Positions 1 to 7,984 of a stretch of DNA of 64,000 bases are shown piece after piece (within the stretch, counting starts at the first letter, position 1; each line of letters starts with the position of its first letter). The position numbers were made by a program, and so were the translations under genes. The DNA comes from Chloroflexota bacterium (GTDB lineage: Bacteria; Chloroflexota; Anaerolineae; Anaerolineales; UBA4823): contig JAKOUW010000017.1 of assembly GCA_029782365.1 (NCBI GenBank), positions 124,001-188,000 of the forward strand, written 5' to 3'. The notes under the pieces were generated by a model. The model was not told the DNA's origin. It did no database searches and was given only the letters and a program-made list of their open reading frames with translations.

Positions 1-119
1 TGGCGAATATTTTCCTGATAATCGAGCATGTCATCCAGCATGCGGTGCGCCAACTTGCGGAATGACGCCCAGTCTTCAGGGTCCAGGCTCTCTTCTTGAT
101 GGATGTCTGCTTGTGTCAC
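1..119 (-). CDS. PLP-dependent decarboxylase, N-terminal fragment (cut by window edge)
   Basis: Only the first 39 codons are in the window. The start is GTG at 117-119 on the minus strand, with a GGAG ribosome binding site at 128-131 eight bases upstream. The peptide has a DPEDWASFRKLAHRMLDDML stretch followed by a QENIR-type end, which resembles the N-terminus of group II (aromatic-L-amino-acid type) pyridoxal decarboxylases. None of the PLP-binding residues is visible, so substrate and activity cannot be judged. It lies downstream of the MgtC-family gene on the same strand, separated by 81 bases that carry an 18-base perfect palindrome. The family call rests on similarity of a short region and is moderate. 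Confidence 0.6.
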   Translation of the reverse strand, partial: MTQADIHQEESLDPEDWASFRKLAHRMLDDMLDYQENIR

Positions 120-156
120 CGTGTTTTCTCCTTGATTAACTCGTGTGCATCCGACT

Positions 157-174
157 ACCTGCTTGCAAGCAGGT
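157..174. promoter_or_regulatory. 18-base perfect palindrome, possible operator
   Basis: ACCTGCTTGCAAGCAGGT reads identically on both strands. It sits between the stop of the MgtC-family gene and the ribosome binding site of the decarboxylase gene, 38 bases upstream of that start. No T-run follows on either strand, so it is not a terminator. A protein-binding operator or a small mRNA hairpin is plausible; no binding factor is identified. Confidence 0.35.
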
Positions 175-200
175 CGAGTTGGTATAAATATGTGCGTGCT

Positions 201-833
201 TTACCACTCAATCCCCTTGATTTCCGGGTCTTTCAACATTTCCTGCACAAAGCAGTCTTGCTGACCGGAACGGCCAAGCACCGACCATTCCAAAACAAGC
301 TGGCCATTGCGCTTGACCTGGCTGCCAGCACGCTTGTGCAGGTCGCAGGCCGTTATCTGCTCCTTGATGTGTTCCACCTTGTCCAAATCGTCAGAGAGGG
401 TGATGGTGTATTCGCGCAAATCGCGGATCGAAAGAAGCCAGGTCTCGAAGCGAGCGAAACCGAATAACCCCACCAGGACCACTAACGCCAACAACACCAC
501 AACCAGGGAACTGCCGATGCCAATGCCCATGCCGTACGCCGCCGAGACCCAGATGGAAGCGGCGGTGGTCAGGCCTTTGATGCGCGTATTTTCATGCAGG
601 ATCACACCGGCGCCAATGAACCCAACGCCGGTGATGACATTGGCGGCAACCTGCCCGCCCGTGGTCATTTTGACCGAGATCATGGTGAAGAGGCATGAGC
701 CCACGCAGATCAACATGATCGTGCGGAAACCCGCCGACTTGCGGTGCAGTTCACGCTCCAACCCAACCGCCCCACCCACCAGGATGGCCAGTATGAGCCG
801 GGTAACCACATCATAAGAAAGAGTAATTTCCAT
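201..833 (-). CDS. MgtC/SapB family membrane protein
   Basis: This 210-residue protein matches the MgtC/SapB family. The N-terminal half is a run of hydrophobic helices with the family-typical GGAVGLERE loop near residue 20 and a GAGVILHEN...GLTTAASIW segment near residues 75-95. The last 75 residues form a soluble domain. MgtC proteins sit in the inner membrane and are tied to growth in low magnesium and to control of the F-type ATPase; which role applies here is unknown. The start is well placed, with CCTCC on the plus strand at 840-844 (GGAGG in the mRNA) six bases upstream. A TATAAT-like -10 lies at 868-873 on the minus strand, but no convincing -35 is seen. It is separated from the aminotransferase operon by a terminator. 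Confidence 0.88.
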   Translation of the reverse strand: MEITLSYDVVTRLILAILVGGAVGLERELHRKSAGFRTIMLICVGSCLFTMISVKMTTGGQVAANVITGVGFIGAGVILHENTRIKGLTTAASIWVSAAYGMGIGIGSSLVVVLLALVVLVGLFGFARFETWLLSIRDLREYTITLSDDLDKVEHIKEQITACDLHKRAGSQVKRNGQLVLEWSVLGRSGQQDCFVQEMLKDPEIKGIEW

Positions 834-909
834 CTGCCGCCTCCAAATTTCGCTGATATACCAGGTAATTATAGTATGGTTTGCTCAGGGAGCGGGTGTC
901 CCGATCTGG

Positions 910-948
910 AAAAAAAAGCTGGCAGCCCAACGAGAGCAGGCTGCCAGC
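910..948 (-). terminator. Intrinsic terminator of the GntR-to-aminotransferase operon
   Basis: On the minus strand GCTGGCAGCC and GGCTGCCAGC form a perfect 10-bp stem around an 11-base loop, followed directly by eight T residues. It lies 28 bases beyond the aminotransferase stop codon and ends the leftward operon before the MgtC-family gene. Confidence 0.9.
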
Positions 949-975
949 GGAAACAAGGCGATGGTTAGTCGCCAG

Positions 976-2136
976 TCAGCTCAGGACCTGGCGGATGCGC
1001 TCCAGGGCGCGCAGGATGTTCTCCAGCGAATTGGCATACGACAGGCGCAGATAACCTTCGCCGTGAGCGCCGAACGAGGTGCCGGGCAGCAATGCCACGC
1101 CGGCTTTTTCCAGGATCAGCTCGGCCAGCTCGTTGGAGCGGATGCCGGTGCCTTTGATGTTGGGGAAAGCGTAGAAGGCGCCCTGCGGCTTGCGGCAGGC
1201 AAAGCCCGGGATAGCGTTCAGGCCATCGACAATGGCGTTGCGGCGCGCCTGGTACACTGCCACTTCAGCGTCCACCTGCTCCTGTGGGCCGAGCAGGGCT
1301 TGCAGGCCAGCGTCCTGCGTGAACTGCGCCGTGGCGCCGATGGAATGGGTCAAGAGTAAGCCCACCCGCCTGGCCAGTTCAAAGGGCATCACGCCATAAC
1401 CCAGGCGCCAGCCGGTCATGTTATATGTCTTGGAAAAACCATCGACAATGATGGTGCGTTCCTGCATGCCGGGCAGGCTGGCGATGGATGGAGCGGTCAG
1501 CCCATCGTAGGTCATACGGGCGTAGATTTCATCCGACATCACCCAGCAGTTGTTCTTAAGCGCCCTGGCGGCGATGTGCTCCAGGTCGGCCTGCGGCAAT
1601 ACGCCGCCGGTGGGGTTGCTGGGTGAGTTGAGGATGATCATGCGCGTGCGCTTATTGACCAGGCGGTCGAACACCTGCATATCGAATGAGAAGTCGCTCT
1701 CTTCCACCAGGGGAACGGGCACCGGCACGCCGCCCGCCACGCGGATCATGGCCTCATAGGTCGGGAAACCGGGGTCGGTGTAAATCACTTCGTCGCCGGG
1801 CTGAACCAACGCCAGGGTGGGAAAGAACAGGGCCGGCTTGGCTCCCGGCCCAACCACCACTTCTTCGGGTGTGCAGTGGATACCCCGCCGCCGTCCCACA
1901 TCTTCGGCGATGGCCGCCCGCAGATCGGGTGCGCCAGCCGGCGGGGTGTAGCGCGTGCGGCCGGTCGCAATGGCTTTGATGCCTGCCATACTGATATTGT
2001 CGAAGGTATCAAAGTCGGGCTGGCCGACTTCCAGATGAATGATGTCACGACCGGCGGCTTCCAAGGCGTTGGCCTTGGCAAGCACGGCATAGGCGCCTTC
2101 AGGCCGCAGGTGAGCGGTGCGTTCAGCGAATGCCAT
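976..2136 (-). CDS. Class I/II PLP-dependent aminotransferase
   Basis: The protein has 386 residues, the usual length of fold-type I aspartate-aminotransferase-like enzymes. It shows the SPSNPTG motif (Asn174), the SDEIY motif near 201-205 that holds the PLP-ring Asp, and the Schiff-base lysine Lys236 in a DGFSKTYNMTGWRLGYG setting. The C-terminal part ends in the expected GTSFG...LRLSYA substrate-binding region. It would move an amino group between an amino acid and a 2-oxo acid in the cytoplasm. The ATG lies three bases beyond the PanB-like stop codon with only a weak ribosome binding site, so translational coupling is likely. Its place behind a corrinoid protein and a 2-oxo-acid-using PanB homologue suggests it feeds or drains a 2-oxo acid in that pathway. 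The exact substrate cannot be read from sequence. Confidence 0.9.
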   Translation of the reverse strand: MAFAERTAHLRPEGAYAVLAKANALEAAGRDIIHLEVGQPDFDTFDNISMAGIKAIATGRTRYTPPAGAPDLRAAIAEDVGRRRGIHCTPEEVVVGPGAKPALFFPTLALVQPGDEVIYTDPGFPTYEAMIRVAGGVPVPVPLVEESDFSFDMQVFDRLVNKRTRMIILNSPSNPTGGVLPQADLEHIAARALKNNCWVMSDEIYARMTYDGLTAPSIASLPGMQERTIIVDGFSKTYNMTGWRLGYGVMPFELARRVGLLLTHSIGATAQFTQDAGLQALLGPQEQVDAEVAVYQARRNAIVDGLNAIPGFACRKPQGAFYAFPNIKGTGIRSNELAELILEKAGVALLPGTSFGAHGEGYLRLSYANSLENILRALERIRQVLS

Positions 2137-2139
2137 AGC

Positions 2140-2991
2140 TCAGAGCATCTTCAGCAGTTCGTCATACTCCTCATCGGGCATGCCGAACCAATTATCGGGC
2201 TGGGGGAAAGTCTTACTGCTGACCTCAGCGACATAGCCTTTCAAGCCGTTCAAAATGACCTCTCCGGCATTACCGTACACCTTAGCCATTTTCGGTTTGA
2301 ACTTGGGGTACAGGCCAAACATGTCATGGTAAATCAAGAGCTGGCCGTGGGCGTGCGGGCCAGAACCCAGGCTCATGATGATGCAGTTCTCGGCGCGCTC
2401 GGTGATCAGCTTGCACAGGCGGTCGGGCACCAGCTCGAGCAAGATGGCGAAGGCGCCAGCTTTTTCTAACGCCTTGGCGTCATCGACGATCTTCTTGGCG
2501 AGGGCCGCCGACTTGCCCTGGACGCGGAAGCCGCCCAGCGCCGAAACCGACTGCGGGGTGAGACCCAGGTGCCCGATGGCCGGGATGCCGGCATCCACGA
2601 TGCCTTTGATGCGGTCGGCCATGGCGGCGCCGCCCTCAAGCTTGATGCAGTCGCAGGCGGCCTCAGCCATGAAGCGCCCGGCATTGCGGATAGCGGTCTC
2701 GACCGAGGGCTGGTAAGTCATATAGGGCATATCGCCCACCAGGAAAGCATTGGCGGAGCCGCGCCGCACGGCTTGGGCGTGGCGGATCATGTCATCCATG
2801 GTGACCGGAAGGGTAGAATCATAGCCCAGCATGGTCATGCCCAGGCTGTCGCCGACCAGGATCATATCAACCCCGGCCTGCTCCTGCAGATAGGCGGTGG
2901 GATAGTCGTAGCAGGTCAGCCAGGTTATGGGCTGGCCATCGGCGACTTTCTTGAAAAGAAACGGCAGGTTGACTTTCTTACGCTCTGGCAT
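2140..2991 (-). CDS. panB-like: PanB-like 2-oxoacid hydroxymethyltransferase
   Basis: This 283-residue TIM-barrel protein matches ketopantoate hydroxymethyltransferase, which adds a one-carbon unit from methylene-tetrahydrofolate to 2-oxoisovalerate. Expected active-site positions are intact: Asp48 in VGDS, Asp87 in VGDMPY, Lys117 and Glu119 in IKLEGG, His141 in GHLGLTPQ, and Glu186 in LELVP. The C-terminal motif differs from the usual form: IG(A/S)GxxxDGQ is LGSGPHAHGQ here. No panC or panD is nearby; the neighbours are a corrinoid protein and an aminotransferase. It may therefore be a paralogue recruited to one-carbon metabolism in the methyltransferase island rather than a pantothenate enzyme. 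An AAGGAG site lies six bases before the ATG. A TATAAT-like element near 3054-3059 in the gap upstream could be an internal promoter. Confidence 0.82.
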   Translation of the reverse strand: MPERKKVNLPFLFKKVADGQPITWLTCYDYPTAYLQEQAGVDMILVGDSLGMTMLGYDSTLPVTMDDMIRHAQAVRRGSANAFLVGDMPYMTYQPSVETAIRNAGRFMAEAACDCIKLEGGAAMADRIKGIVDAGIPAIGHLGLTPQSVSALGGFRVQGKSAALAKKIVDDAKALEKAGAFAILLELVPDRLCKLITERAENCIIMSLGSGPHAHGQLLIYHDMFGLYPKFKPKMAKVYGNAGEVILNGLKGYVAEVSSKTFPQPDNWFGMPDEEYDELLKML

Positions 2992-3151
2992 AGGGAACTC
3001 CTTTTGTGGAAAACAAGCGGAATGGCCCCAGAGAAGGGGACAAATTCATTATATCAAATGGTGAGCGGGCCAGCCGCGCCTGAAACTCTGGGCGCGGCGG
3101 CGGGTGATGAGGTCTTCCGCCAGCGTCTGCGCGGCCGCCTGAAAAACTGGA

Positions 3152-3778
3152 CTAAGCGACCAGCGAGCGGGCGACGCGGGTGGCGCTGGAGGCATCGGGA
3201 GCAAAACCGTCGGCGCCGATCTTGTTGGCATAATCCTGGGTGACCGGCGCGCCGCCCACCATGACCTTCACCTGGTCGCGCAGGCCGGCATTTTTAAGAG
3301 CCTGGAGAGTGGCTTCCATGTTGCTCATCGTGGTGGTCAGCAAAGCGGAGAAACCCAACACCTGGGCACCTTCGCGCACGGCCTGGACGAATTTTTCTGG
3401 GGCGACATCCACGCCCAGGTCCATCACTTCGAAGCCAGAGCCCTCGAGCATCATCGCCACCAGGTTTTTGCCGATATCGTGCAAGTCTCCTTTGACTGTG
3501 CCGATCGCCACTTTGCCCGCCGACTTGACGCCAGACTGCACCAACAGCGGCTTGAGATGGTTCAACCCGGCCTGCATGGCGCGAGCCGCGATCAGCATCT
3601 CGGGGACGAACAGTTCGCCCTCTTCGAAGAGCTGGCCGACCTGGTCCATGGCAGCGATCAGGGCCTTGTTCAAGATTTCCTCCGCGCTGGCGCCTTCTGC
3701 CAATGCTGTTTTGACGCCGGCTTCCACATCGGCAGCCTGCCCGTCGACCACATTTTGAAAAATTTCGCGTAGATCCAT
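3152..3778 (-). CDS. Corrinoid (B12-binding) methyltransferase protein, MttC/MtbC type
   Basis: The 208-residue protein has the two-domain plan of methylamine and methanol corrinoid proteins. A helical cap domain covers roughly residues 1-85. A B12-binding Rossmann domain follows, with the DxHxxG motif at Asp98-Leu-His100-Asp-Ile-Gly that supplies the lower axial histidine. Such proteins carry the methyl group between an MttB-type methyltransferase and a second methyltransferase. A reading frame extends 63 codons further upstream, but that part lacks family similarity and overlaps the GntR gene; ATG 3778 with an AGAGGA site is the sensible start. It lies 64 bases after the GntR gene and is the evident partner of the two MttB-family proteins on the other strand. 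No corrinoid-reactivating RamA protein or MtgA-type methyl-tetrahydrofolate enzyme is in the window. Confidence 0.93.
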   Translation of the reverse strand: MDLREIFQNVVDGQAADVEAGVKTALAEGASAEEILNKALIAAMDQVGQLFEEGELFVPEMLIAARAMQAGLNHLKPLLVQSGVKSAGKVAIGTVKGDLHDIGKNLVAMMLEGSGFEVMDLGVDVAPEKFVQAVREGAQVLGFSALLTTTMSNMEATLQALKNAGLRDQVKVMVGGAPVTQDYANKIGADGFAPDASSATRVARSLVA

Positions 3779-3842
3779 GGTTCTTATCCTCTGAAAAAAT
3801 TGTGAAAGTGTATGCGGAAAGGTTATCCCGCGGGAGAACTTT

Positions 3843-4508
3843 TCAACCAACCTGCCAACTGGCTGCCTCGTCGCTGAGCACCTTATCCAGGATCGAATCG
3901 TGACTGCGTTCGATATCATCCAGGATAGCTTCACGCGCCGCAGCGACATCATGCGCTTCGAGGGCATCCACCAGGCGGTTATGAGTCTGCACCTGGTTGC
4001 GCCCGCCGTGACGCATCACCATGAAGCGCGCCAGCCGGTCGTGCAGTCGTTTGATCAACTCAGCCAGCTCGTTATTGCCCGAAGCTTTGGCAAGCAGGAA
4101 ATGAAACTGGCGGTTTTCCTCGGTATAGCGGTCGTAGGAAACATCATCATCCCCCGTGTAGCCAGCGTGAACCGAGCGCAGTGCCTCAATTTCAGCCGGT
4201 GTGATACGTTCAGCGGCCCGCTCGGCGGCTGCCAGCTCCAGGAGATGGCGCAGGTCGAGCAAGTCGCGCAGTTGTTTGAGCGTGGTTTGGGCGACGAAAT
4301 AGCCAGAGCGCGGACGCACAATCACCAGCCCCTCCTGGTTAAGAAGGTGCAGAGCATCGCGCACCGGCGTAACGCTTGTGTTGTACTGGTGAGCAATCCC
4401 CTCGACATTGAACCGCTCGCCCGGTTTGAGGTGCCCCATGATGACCTGGCGGCGCAGTTCGACATAGATGGCCGTTTTGGATGTTTCGTCCTGGATTGCT
4501 CTAAACAT
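3843..4508 (-). CDS. GntR-family regulator, FadR/FCD subfamily
   Basis: The 221-residue protein has an N-terminal winged helix-turn-helix (about residues 10-75, with the GIAHQYNTSVTPVRDALHLL helix pair). It is followed by an all-helical FCD ligand domain (about 85-210) that carries Asp and His residues of the type used for metal and carboxylate binding. It is the first gene of the leftward operon and is divergent from the solute-binding protein gene. The 167-base divergent region contains two well-formed promoters, each with a TGATATAT(C/T)A element in its spacer, so it probably represses both arms and is released by the substrate or a metabolite. A GAGGAG site lies six bases before the ATG. 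Confidence 0.9.
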   Translation of the reverse strand: MFRAIQDETSKTAIYVELRRQVIMGHLKPGERFNVEGIAHQYNTSVTPVRDALHLLNQEGLVIVRPRSGYFVAQTTLKQLRDLLDLRHLLELAAAERAAERITPAEIEALRSVHAGYTGDDDVSYDRYTEENRQFHFLLAKASGNNELAELIKRLHDRLARFMVMRHGGRNQVQTHNRLVDALEAHDVAAAREAILDDIERSHDSILDKVLSDEAASWQVG

Positions 4509-4526
4509 ACGCTGCTCCTCTTAAAG

Positions 4527-4555
4527 AATATACCATATGATATATCAATATGCAA
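4527..4555 (-). promoter_or_regulatory. Sigma-70-type promoter of the GntR operon
   Basis: On the minus strand TTGCAT (4555-4550) and TATATT (4532-4527) are 17 bases apart. This is 18 bases upstream of the GntR start codon and just ahead of its GAGGAG ribosome binding site. The spacer contains the palindrome at 4538-4547. Confidence 0.65.
4538..4547. promoter_or_regulatory. Palindromic operator candidate TGATATATCA (site 1)
   Basis: TGATATATCA is a perfect 10-base palindrome lying inside the -35/-10 spacer of the leftward GntR promoter. Its near-copy TGATATATTA occurs 53 bases away in the rightward promoter spacer. The placement fits autorepression by the adjacent GntR protein. Confidence 0.55.
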
Positions 4556-4582
4556 GTTGTAATATTTCAGATCATTAAAATG

Positions 4583-4611
4583 TTGACTTCTGATATATTA
4601 GATGCTATGAT
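4583..4611 (+). promoter_or_regulatory. Sigma-70-type promoter of the SBP/MttB/ABC operon
   Basis: TTGACT (4583-4588) and TATGAT (4606-4611) have a 17-base spacer. The start codon of the solute-binding protein is 65 bases further on. Confidence 0.65.
4591..4600. promoter_or_regulatory. Operator candidate TGATATATTA (site 2)
   Basis: This near-palindrome differs by one base from site 1 and again lies in a promoter spacer. A third partial copy, TGATATAGG, begins at 4608 and overlaps the -10 box. Together they suggest cooperative binding by the FCD-type regulator. Confidence 0.5.
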
Positions 4612-4675
4612 ATAGGTATCCGTTCGTCGTTCTAAAATTCCAGCCATTCCAAACAGAATAAGGAGAAATTGTACT

Positions 4676-6358
4676 ATGGAACAGAACCACCTGCATCCGC
4701 TCGTCAGCCAGGCGCAGGATGCGCTGCGTGAAGGAAAAATTTCGCGCCGCGATTTCTTGCGCATCTCGACATTAGTCGGAGTATCCCTGGGAGCCGCCCA
4801 GTTCCTGGCTGCATGCAGCACGCCTACAACCGCACCCACATCCGCTGTCCAACCGACCGTCGCCCCCACCGAAGCGCCAGCCAAAGCCGCAATCACGCGC
4901 GGCGGCACACTCACCGCAGCAACCCGCATCGAGCGCGTCGACAACCCGGCGACCTTTTCCCTGGTTTCCGCCTCTCACCCGTGGCGCCACGTGATCGAGT
5001 ATTTGACTCACACCGATCCCAAGGGCATCACCCATCCTTACCTGCTGGAATCCTGGAAAGCCAGCGATGACCTGCTGACATGGACTTTGTCCCTGCGCAA
5101 AGGCATCAAATTCACCAGCGGCAAAGAATTCAACGCCGATGACGTGATGTTCGCCTTCAAACAGTGGCTGACCGAATCCGTCAAGTCGGCAGGTTACGGC
5201 GCCATGACCGCCTATATGGACCTGACCGGCGTCGAAAGAACAGACGATTACACTGTCACCCTGCACATGAAATCCGCCACAATTGTGCTGCCCGAGCACT
5301 TGGCGCAGTATTGGGCCGGCATCGTGCCCGCCACCTTTGGCGGCGACCTGACCAAAGAACCCATCGGCACTGGCCCTTTCACTATGGAAGAATATGTGGT
5401 CGGCGAACGCTGCCGCTTGAAAGCTCGCACGGATTACTGGCAGATGGGCGCCGATGGCAAACCCCTGCCCTATTTGAATGAGATCGTCATGGTCCAACTG
5501 GGTGAAGACCGCTCTGCCGATGTCTCTGCTTACCAGAGCGGCCAGGTGGACACGATCATCGAACCCAGTGTGACAGTGTGGGAAGCGCTCAAAGATGACG
5601 CAAACACCACTATCGTCGCCACTCCCACTTCCACGACCCGTGTGCTGCGCCTGCGCGTCGACCAGGATCCCTGGACCAAGAACGAAGTTCGTCAGGCACT
5701 CAAATACTGCCACAACCGCGAGAAAATCCTGGCTGTCGCTCTGCAGGGTCAGGGCGTGATCGGCAATGACAGCCACGTCGCCCCTGCCCAACCCGAATAC
5801 GTCGATGTGGCGCCGTACCCGTTCGACACCGCCAAATCGAAGGAACTGCTCAAAACCGCCGGTTATCCCGACGGCGTGACCGTAGAGCTGACCGTGGCCT
5901 CCGACTGGCCCGAATCGATGGCCTATGCGCAGGCGCTCAAAGAAGACGCGGCCGCTGGCGGCTTCACCATCAACCTCAAGCCCATGCCTGCTTCGCAGTA
6001 TTGGAACGGTTGGACCGATTTCAACATGGGCATCACCTGGTGGGCTCACCGCACCCTGGCCCCCATGCTGCTTTCCGTCGCTTACACCGGCGACAAAGAC
6101 GGCAAGCCGGTCGCCTGGAACGAATCGCACTGGGTGGATAAGGAATTCGATGATATCCTCACCCAGGCGTCCGGCACGCTCGACCTGGCCAAGCGCAAAG
6201 AGCTGGTCGGCAAACTGGAAGTCATCCAGAAAGAACGCGGCTCCATCTGCCTGCCCTTCTTCATGAGCGTCTGGAAAATCTACAAGAAAAATGTTCACGG
6301 TGTAGAACCCACTCCCGACGAGTATGCGATCTTCACCGAAACCTGGAAAGACGCCTGA
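4676..6358 (+). CDS. Family 5 ABC solute-binding lipoprotein (Tat signal)
   Basis: The 560-residue protein belongs to the DppA/OppA-type family 5 of extracytoplasmic solute-binding proteins. The N-terminus has a twin-arginine motif (SRRDFLRI, Arg24-Arg25), a hydrophobic stretch and a lipobox LAAC ending at Cys47. A threonine/proline-rich linker follows and then the bilobed binding domain, so export by Tat and lipid anchoring are expected. It is the first gene after the divergent promoter, and a strong hairpin follows it before the methyltransferase gene. Its cognate permeases and ATPases lie further downstream in the same direction. Given the methyltransferase neighbours, a quaternary amine, betaine or N-methylated compound is a reasonable ligand, though family 5 proteins usually bind peptides, nickel or sugars; the ligand is inferred, not shown. 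Confidence 0.92.
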   Translation: MEQNHLHPLVSQAQDALREGKISRRDFLRISTLVGVSLGAAQFLAACSTPTTAPTSAVQPTVAPTEAPAKAAITRGGTLTAATRIERVDNPATFSLVSASHPWRHVIEYLTHTDPKGITHPYLLESWKASDDLLTWTLSLRKGIKFTSGKEFNADDVMFAFKQWLTESVKSAGYGAMTAYMDLTGVERTDDYTVTLHMKSATIVLPEHLAQYWAGIVPATFGGDLTKEPIGTGPFTMEEYVVGERCRLKARTDYWQMGADGKPLPYLNEIVMVQLGEDRSADVSAYQSGQVDTIIEPSVTVWEALKDDANTTIVATPTSTTRVLRLRVDQDPWTKNEVRQALKYCHNREKILAVALQGQGVIGNDSHVAPAQPEYVDVAPYPFDTAKSKELLKTAGYPDGVTVELTVASDWPESMAYAQALKEDAAAGGFTINLKPMPASQYWNGWTDFNMGITWWAHRTLAPMLLSVAYTGDKDGKPVAWNESHWVDKEFDDILTQASGTLDLAKRKELVGKLEVIQKERGSICLPFFMSVWKIYKKNVHGVEPTPDEYAIFTETWKDA

Positions 6359-6368
6359 CCTTTGACCC

Positions 6369-6414
6369 CGCAGGGCTGGTCGATTAATTCCGACCAGCCC
6401 TGCGAGATTTTGTT
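6369..6414 (+). terminator. Strong intercistronic hairpin / partial terminator after the SBP gene
   Basis: CGCAGGGCTGGTCG (6369-6382) pairs perfectly with CGACCAGCCCTGCG (6391-6404), giving a 14-bp stem and an 8-base loop. The tail AGATTTTGTTT is only moderately T-rich. It lies between the solute-binding gene and the first MttB gene and probably attenuates read-through or protects the upstream mRNA, raising the ratio of binding protein to downstream products. Confidence 0.7.
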
Positions 6415-6434
6415 TAGTTCGGAGAAACTTGAGA

Positions 6435-7886
6435 ATGATTCAAACACATGGAACCAGCATGACCAGCGCGCACTACGCACGCCTGGGACCTGAGGAATGC
6501 GCCAAGATCCACCGGGCCAGCCTGGAAATCCTCGAGCGCATCGGCGTCGATGTGCATGACGACCAGGCGCGTGACATCCTGGTGCAGGGCGGCGCCAGAG
6601 CTAACGGCCTGCGGGTGCGCCTCCCCGAGCACATGGTCAGCAAAGCGTTGGCTACCACTCCCAAAACGATCACCCTGTACAACCGCAATGGCAAAGTGGC
6701 CATGCGTGCCGGTCAATACAACACATATTACGGCGGTGGTTCCGACTGCTTGAATGTGCTCGATCACCGCACCGGACTGCGCCGCCGACCCAGGTTGGGC
6801 GATGTGCACGATGCTTCTGCCCTGATGGATTCCCTGCCCGAGATTGACTTTGTCATGTCGGCATTCCTGCCGGAAGATGTGGACCAGAAGATTTACGATC
6901 GCTATCAAATGGAGGTCATGCTCAACACCACCACCAAGCCGATCGTGTTTGTTTCGCCGGATTTCGAGGGCTGCAAGGCAGCCGTGGAAATGTGCGAAGT
7001 GGTCTCCGGCAGCCCCGAGGCATTCCAGCACAAGCCCTTTGCCACCTGCTATATCAATGTCACGTCCGGCCTGATCGCCAATGCCGAAGCACTGCAAAAG
7101 TGCATCTACCTGGCGGGCAAAGGCCTGCCGCAGTTGTACATTCCGCTGAACGCCGGCGGCGTCAATTCACCTGCCACCACGGCTGGCTGCATGGCTTCGA
7201 TGAATGCCGGCATTTTGCTGGGCATCACCCTCGCCCAGCTCGTCCAGCCTGGCGCGCCGGTAGCGGTGCCCGGCTGGAACGGCGGTCCGTACAACCTGCA
7301 AACCATGGTCGGCAACTATGTGCTGGCCGACGAACAGGGTGTGCCAACCTCAATGGGCAAGTGGTATGATCTGCCGGTGTTTGGCCTGGGCGGCTCGACC
7401 GACTCGAAAGTGCTCGACCAACAGTGCGCCTTTGAAGCCACATTGAGCCTGATGACCTCCCTCCTGCACGGCGCAAACATCGTGCACGATGTGGGCTTCA
7501 TGGATGCCGGCCTGCAGGGCAGCCTGCAGTTGATTGCCATGTGCAACGAGATCCTGGGCTTCCTGCGCGCCACCACCGCCGGTGTGATCGTCAATGATGA
7601 AACCCTGGCGCTGGATGTGATCGAAGAGCTCGGCCCAACCGGCAGTTACATCGGCCACGACCACACCATTCGCCACTTCAAAGAGCCTTTTTACTCTAAG
7701 CTGATCGATAAAAATCCCTTCTCCGTTTGGGAAAAACGCGGCAGTAAAAGCATGGAACAACGCGCTGCCAAAATGGTGGATGACCTGCTCGCCAGGCATC
7801 AGGTGGAGCCTCTGCCTGCTGATGTGCAAGCCGGCATCCACGAGATCGTCTTGCGCGAACAAGCCTGGATCGATGGACGCGCATAA
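6435..7886 (+). CDS. MttB-family corrinoid-dependent methyltransferase, non-pyrrolysine (copy 1)
   Basis: The 483-residue protein belongs to the trimethylamine methyltransferase (MttB) superfamily, a TIM-barrel family that moves a methyl group from a quaternary or tertiary amine to Co(I) of a partner corrinoid protein. The frame is open end to end without the in-frame TAG (pyrrolysine) of true MttB. It therefore falls with the MtgB/MtpB/MtcB-like group that demethylates glycine betaine, proline betaine or carnitine. Family-like stretches include the N-terminal HRASLEILERIGV, the central TTKPIVFVSPD, and GGSTDSKVLDQQ. ATG 6435 has GGAG ten bases upstream; a TTG two codons earlier is too close to that site. 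The corrinoid partner at 3152-3778 lies across the divergent promoter. The actual substrate is unknown. Confidence 0.9.
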   Translation: MIQTHGTSMTSAHYARLGPEECAKIHRASLEILERIGVDVHDDQARDILVQGGARANGLRVRLPEHMVSKALATTPKTITLYNRNGKVAMRAGQYNTYYGGGSDCLNVLDHRTGLRRRPRLGDVHDASALMDSLPEIDFVMSAFLPEDVDQKIYDRYQMEVMLNTTTKPIVFVSPDFEGCKAAVEMCEVVSGSPEAFQHKPFATCYINVTSGLIANAEALQKCIYLAGKGLPQLYIPLNAGGVNSPATTAGCMASMNAGILLGITLAQLVQPGAPVAVPGWNGGPYNLQTMVGNYVLADEQGVPTSMGKWYDLPVFGLGGSTDSKVLDQQCAFEATLSLMTSLLHGANIVHDVGFMDAGLQGSLQLIAMCNEILGFLRATTAGVIVNDETLALDVIEELGPTGSYIGHDHTIRHFKEPFYSKLIDKNPFSVWEKRGSKSMEQRAAKMVDDLLARHQVEPLPADVQAGIHEIVLREQAWIDGRA

Positions 7887-7907
7887 CCCGAATTTGAGCG
7901 TACAATA

Positions 7908-7936
7908 GCATCGCAGATGGTCTCCATCTGCGATGC
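7908..7936 (+). other. Perfect 13-bp hairpin upstream of the permease gene
   Basis: GCATCGCAGATGG (7908-7920) and CCATCTGCGATGC (7924-7936) form a perfect stem with a 3-base loop, with no following T-run. It occupies the gap between the MttB gene and dppB-like gene. It may be an mRNA-stability or processing element that separates the two parts of the operon. Confidence 0.55.
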
Positions 7937-7984
7937 AAATTAATCGTAAAGCGGCCCTGGCGCCGCACTTGCGGAGCACAACCA

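Noticed and set aside
3779..3967. 63-codon N-terminal extension of the corrinoid protein
   Set aside because: The extra part overlaps the GntR coding region in another frame, shows no family similarity, and a good ribosome binding site lies before ATG 3778.
4772..6298. 508-codon open frame on the minus strand
   Set aside because: It lies entirely opposite the solute-binding protein gene, is rich in Gly/His/Asp from GC-biased antisense codons, and matches no family. It is a shadow frame.
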